From the NCBI GenBank assembly GCA_005879255.1, contig VBKY01000185.1, positions 65,254 through 81,842 on the forward strand: a stretch of 16,589 nucleotides of DNA. The letters are read 5' to 3'. Every line of letters starts with the position of its first letter. Within the stretch, counting starts at the first letter, position 1. The notes beneath the pieces are model-generated. The model had not been told where the DNA came from. It ran no database searches and worked only from the letters and a program-made list of their open reading frames with translations. This document shows, piece after piece, positions 15,163 through 16,589 of this stretch. The translations under genes were made by a program, and so were the position numbers. This DNA is from Deltaproteobacteria bacterium. GTDB lineage: Bacteria > Desulfobacterota_B > Binatia > UBA9968.

Positions 15163-15318
15163 ATGATTCGTAAGCTAGCTTCAGGCGAATATCGACTGTA
15201 TGCGCCGAAGAAAGATAAAAGTGGGAAACGGTGCAATCACAAGTTCGGCACTTTCAAGACACGGGCAGCAGCCGAGCAGCATGAACGAGTAATCCAATAC
15301 TTCAAACGACGCTTCTGA
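15163..15318 (+). CDS. Small basic protein, copy 1 (Arm-type DNA-binding-like)
   Basis: A 51-residue protein beginning MIRKLASGEYRLYAPKKDKS. The start is fixed by AAAGGAGG at 15147-15154, eight bases before the ATG; the frame's extension to 15121 is rejected for that reason. The pattern (short strand GEYRLY, basic turn KKDKSGKR, strand FGTF, then the helix TRAAAEQHERVIQYFKRR) resembles the three-stranded sheet plus helix of Arm-type DNA-binding domains found at the N-terminus of tyrosine recombinases. No catalytic domain follows, so it would be a stand-alone DNA-binding or regulatory protein; this role is inferred. Compared with copy 2 it has two extra residues (HK) before GTF and a Cys in place of Arg. 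Over 49 aligned residues 37 are identical. The strong ribosome site and conservation between copies argue that it is translated. Confidence 0.75.
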   Translation: MIRKLASGEYRLYAPKKDKSGKRCNHKFGTFKTRAAAEQHERVIQYFKRRF

Positions 15319-15606
15319 GAGCCTTGACCGCCATTTCAATAGCGCCGAAGGGCAGTGTCGCTGCTGCATGCAGCAGGCGATCTGGCTGACGATCCTTGTT
15401 TATCCCAGCGATCATCATCGGTGTCGAATGGGACGGTCTGATCAACGAATCCCGACGCGTAGGAACTGCGCCATGCGCCCGATGGTCCTCGAAAAAGGTC
15501 GTTACCCGTGCCGCCGTGAGCCAGATGTTTCTCAACCGTCATCGTCCCGGTCAATTACTAAATTCAATACAAATCAACATGAAAAATGAAAGAAGATAGG
15601 TCACAG
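15319..15606. other. 288-bp spacer between the two small-protein copies
   Basis: The spacer contains the 16-bp palindrome at 15361-15376 and is open in several frames on both strands (for example + from 15396 to 15599 and - from 15535 to 15302). Some stretches look protein-like, such as IIIGVEWDGLINESRRVGTA on + and FFEDHRAHGAVPTRRDSLIR on -, but I recognise neither. It may hold a remnant of an unknown gene; I cannot choose a strand. Confidence 0.35.
15361..15376. repeat. Perfect 16-bp palindrome
   Basis: CTGCTGCATGCAGCAG reads the same on both strands with no spacer and lies 43 bp after the stop of small protein copy 1. It could be a dimer-binding site or, as RNA, a hairpin; the absence of a following T run argues against an intrinsic terminator. 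Confidence 0.5.
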
Positions 15607-15756
15607 ATGATACGTAAGCTAGCCTCAGGCGAGTATCGACTTTATTCACGGAAGAAAGACAGATCTGGAAAGCGTCGCAATCTGGGCACTTTCAAGACGC
15701 GGTCCGAAGCGGAAAAACACGAGCGGGCGGTTCAGTATTTCAAACGCCACGGCTAA
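15607..15756 (+). CDS. Small basic protein, copy 2 (Arm-type DNA-binding-like)
   Basis: A 49-residue paralogue of the protein at 15163, beginning MIRKLASGEYRLYSRKKDRS and ending HERAVQYFKRHG. The first 13 residues are identical to copy 1 and the helix HERxxQYFKR is kept, while many codons differ at third positions, which shows selection on the protein. GKRRNLGTF here is probably the ancestral form of the central strand, since it matches the usual basic-turn/strand pattern better than copy 1. Ribosome binding: AGG eight bases before the ATG, weaker than copy 1. A likely terminator follows 65-100 bp downstream. The role is inferred as for copy 1: DNA binding without a recombinase domain. It is shorter than common gene-calling cut-offs and could easily be missed. 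Confidence 0.75.
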   Translation: MIRKLASGEYRLYSRKKDRSGKRRNLGTFKTRSEAEKHERAVQYFKRHG

Positions 15757-15819
15757 AAGTACCGGCCGCTAGTGGAATCGAGGAGCGCGAGCACACTGTT
15801 CAGCCGGCGGGTCAAAATT

Positions 15820-15855
15820 CGCCGTGGTTGCGGCGGCAGAACTCCGCGTTTTTTT
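15820..15855 (+). terminator. Likely intrinsic terminator after small protein copy 2
   Basis: A GC-rich stretch can fold as CGCCG/CGGCG (15820-15835) or GCGG/CCGC (15830-15847), and the second stem is followed after one base by seven T (15849-15855). It lies between small protein copy 2 and the convergent cupin gene. The stems are short, hence moderate confidence. Confidence 0.45.
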
Positions 15856-15894
15856 CTGCTCGATTCAAAACTGGATTTCTCTTGGCCCATTGCC

Positions 15895-16395
15895 TCAGAT
15901 AGCTTTATAAGCGAACCGTTTCATTTTCTGGGTGTTCTTGCCCTCGATACGAAGCAGCCCGGTGGCCGCGACGCGTTTGGGTGAGTGGACGTTGCCCTCG
16001 TTGTAAATGTGCGCCATTCCGGGCTTTAGCGTATAGACTTTGCCACGCCGAACTGTTCCCGGTTTGCCTTCAGCCGCAGCCTCGAGAACTTCCCAGTCGC
16101 TCATTTCGGTTTCGCCGAACGCTTGGCCGTAAATCGCCCAGGACGATCCGTGATCGTGCGGATTCGCTTCCCGGGCGTCGCGGTTGACGTGCGCACAGAT
16201 GCAAAAACCGAGCTCGGGATCTTCGTAGATTACCTGACGATCCGGCGTATTATCGTTGACATAGGATGCGATGAAAGTTTCATCTTTGAGCGCCTCTTGC
16301 ACCAAGGTGCGTATCCTCTCTCTGCCTGTTGGGCTGGGATCCTCTTTGAGAATCCGGTGACATTCCGAGGCAAATGATTCGAGGGTAAAAGCCAT
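15895..16395 (-). CDS. Cupin protein, cysteine-dioxygenase-like
   Basis: A 166-residue single-domain cupin, probably cytosolic, likely binding a non-haem iron or similar metal. The first metal motif is His80-Asp-His82 (ANPHDHGSSWAIYGQAFG). The usual cupin Glu after HxH is absent (GSSW instead), as in the cysteine dioxygenase group. The second motif is GKVYTLKPGMAHIYNEGNVHS, with His129 and His137 as candidates for the third ligand; the His-Ser-Pro at 137-139 sits where the dioxygenases keep their last His. Thiol dioxygenases oxidise cysteine or related thiols to sulfinates with O2, but the substrate here is not shown. AGGAGAG 5 bases upstream of the ATG fixes the start. No sulfur-metabolism gene is next to it in the window. 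It converges on the small-protein pair. Confidence 0.82.
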   Translation of the reverse strand: MAFTLESFASECHRILKEDPSPTGRERIRTLVQEALKDETFIASYVNDNTPDRQVIYEDPELGFCICAHVNRDAREANPHDHGSSWAIYGQAFGETEMSDWEVLEAAAEGKPGTVRRGKVYTLKPGMAHIYNEGNVHSPKRVAATGLLRIEGKNTQKMKRFAYKAI

Positions 16396-16517
16396 GGCAA
16401 CTCTCCTTTTATGAATCTAAATGAGCTTTAACAAAATAATACGATCATCGTCAACGTCAGTTGGTTAAAGGCTAGGCGAGTGGCGCGGAAATTTCAATTA
16501 CCCTGCGTAAGTTGGAG

Positions 16518-16589
16518 TCAACAGCTCGGTGAGCCCTCTTTGCGCGCGCCGTCGACAATTTTCTCGTCGGCCGAGCACAGAGCGGAAAA
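16518..16589 (-). pseudogene. Edge fragment resembling the start of a solute-binding protein
   Basis: From the right edge the minus strand is open for 23 codons, giving FSALCSADEKIVDGARKEGS before a stop at 16518. The wording SADEKIVDGARKEG resembles the first residues after the signal peptide of ABC-type solute-binding proteins of the iron/thiamine-like group. The protein then stops at once, and a neighbouring frame (LTELLTPTYAG) continues briefly. If the resemblance is real, this is a truncated or frameshifted 5' end whose signal peptide lies outside the window. The match is short and the call is weak. Confidence 0.28.

Overview
The window suggests a Gram-negative bacterium with an outer membrane: it holds two AsmA-type envelope proteins, several Sec-exported proteins and a MASE1 diguanylate cyclase. 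Base composition is moderately GC-rich. The gene mix (stand-alone solute-binding proteins, orphan response regulator, MASE1-GGDEF protein, small Arm-like proteins) would fit an environmental lineage such as a deltaproteobacterial or related soil/sediment group. No rRNA, tRNA or marker gene is present, so this placement is a guess.

Layout. 1-346 (-) is the N-terminal part of a small integral membrane protein cut by the left edge. 587-1876 (+) is an exported alpha/beta serine hydrolase. 1959-4382 (-) is a tight two-gene operon: a DHA2-type drug/peptide exporter followed 3 bp later by a D-Ala-D-Ala-ligase-like ATP-grasp enzyme. Four GTTC direct repeats spaced 9-10 bp lie just upstream of it, and a decayed extra copy of the exporter's 3' end lies just beyond it. 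4554-about 4905 (-) is the broken 3' half of a short-chain dehydrogenase. 4971-5730 (+) is a periplasmic solute-binding protein whose signal peptide is out of frame with the mature domain by one base at a G4 run. 5814-6167 (-) is a single-domain response regulator.

The middle of the window is envelope-oriented: AsmA protein 1 (6614-8683), a MASE1-GGDEF diguanylate cyclase with an intact inhibitory site (9125-10609), AsmA protein 2 (11030-13510), and an exported protein joining a coiled-coil hairpin to a histidine-rich, possibly M15-like, metal-site domain (13910-14746). All four are on the + strand but are separated by gaps of about 400 bp that carry inverted repeats, so they are probably separate transcription units.

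The right end carries two diverged copies of a roughly 50-residue basic protein resembling the Arm-type DNA-binding domain of tyrosine recombinases (15163-15318 and 15607-15756). A 16-bp perfect palindrome lies between them and a likely terminator follows the second. Then come a cysteine-dioxygenase-like cupin (15895-16395, -) and, at the edge, a short coding remnant that resembles the start of a solute-binding protein.

Best candidates for something undescribed: the exporter/ATP-grasp operon with its helically phased repeats; the tandem Arm-like microproteins; and the coiled-coil/histidine-motif exported protein. The window also contains three or more decaying genes or gene fragments, which points to a locus with a history of rearrangement.
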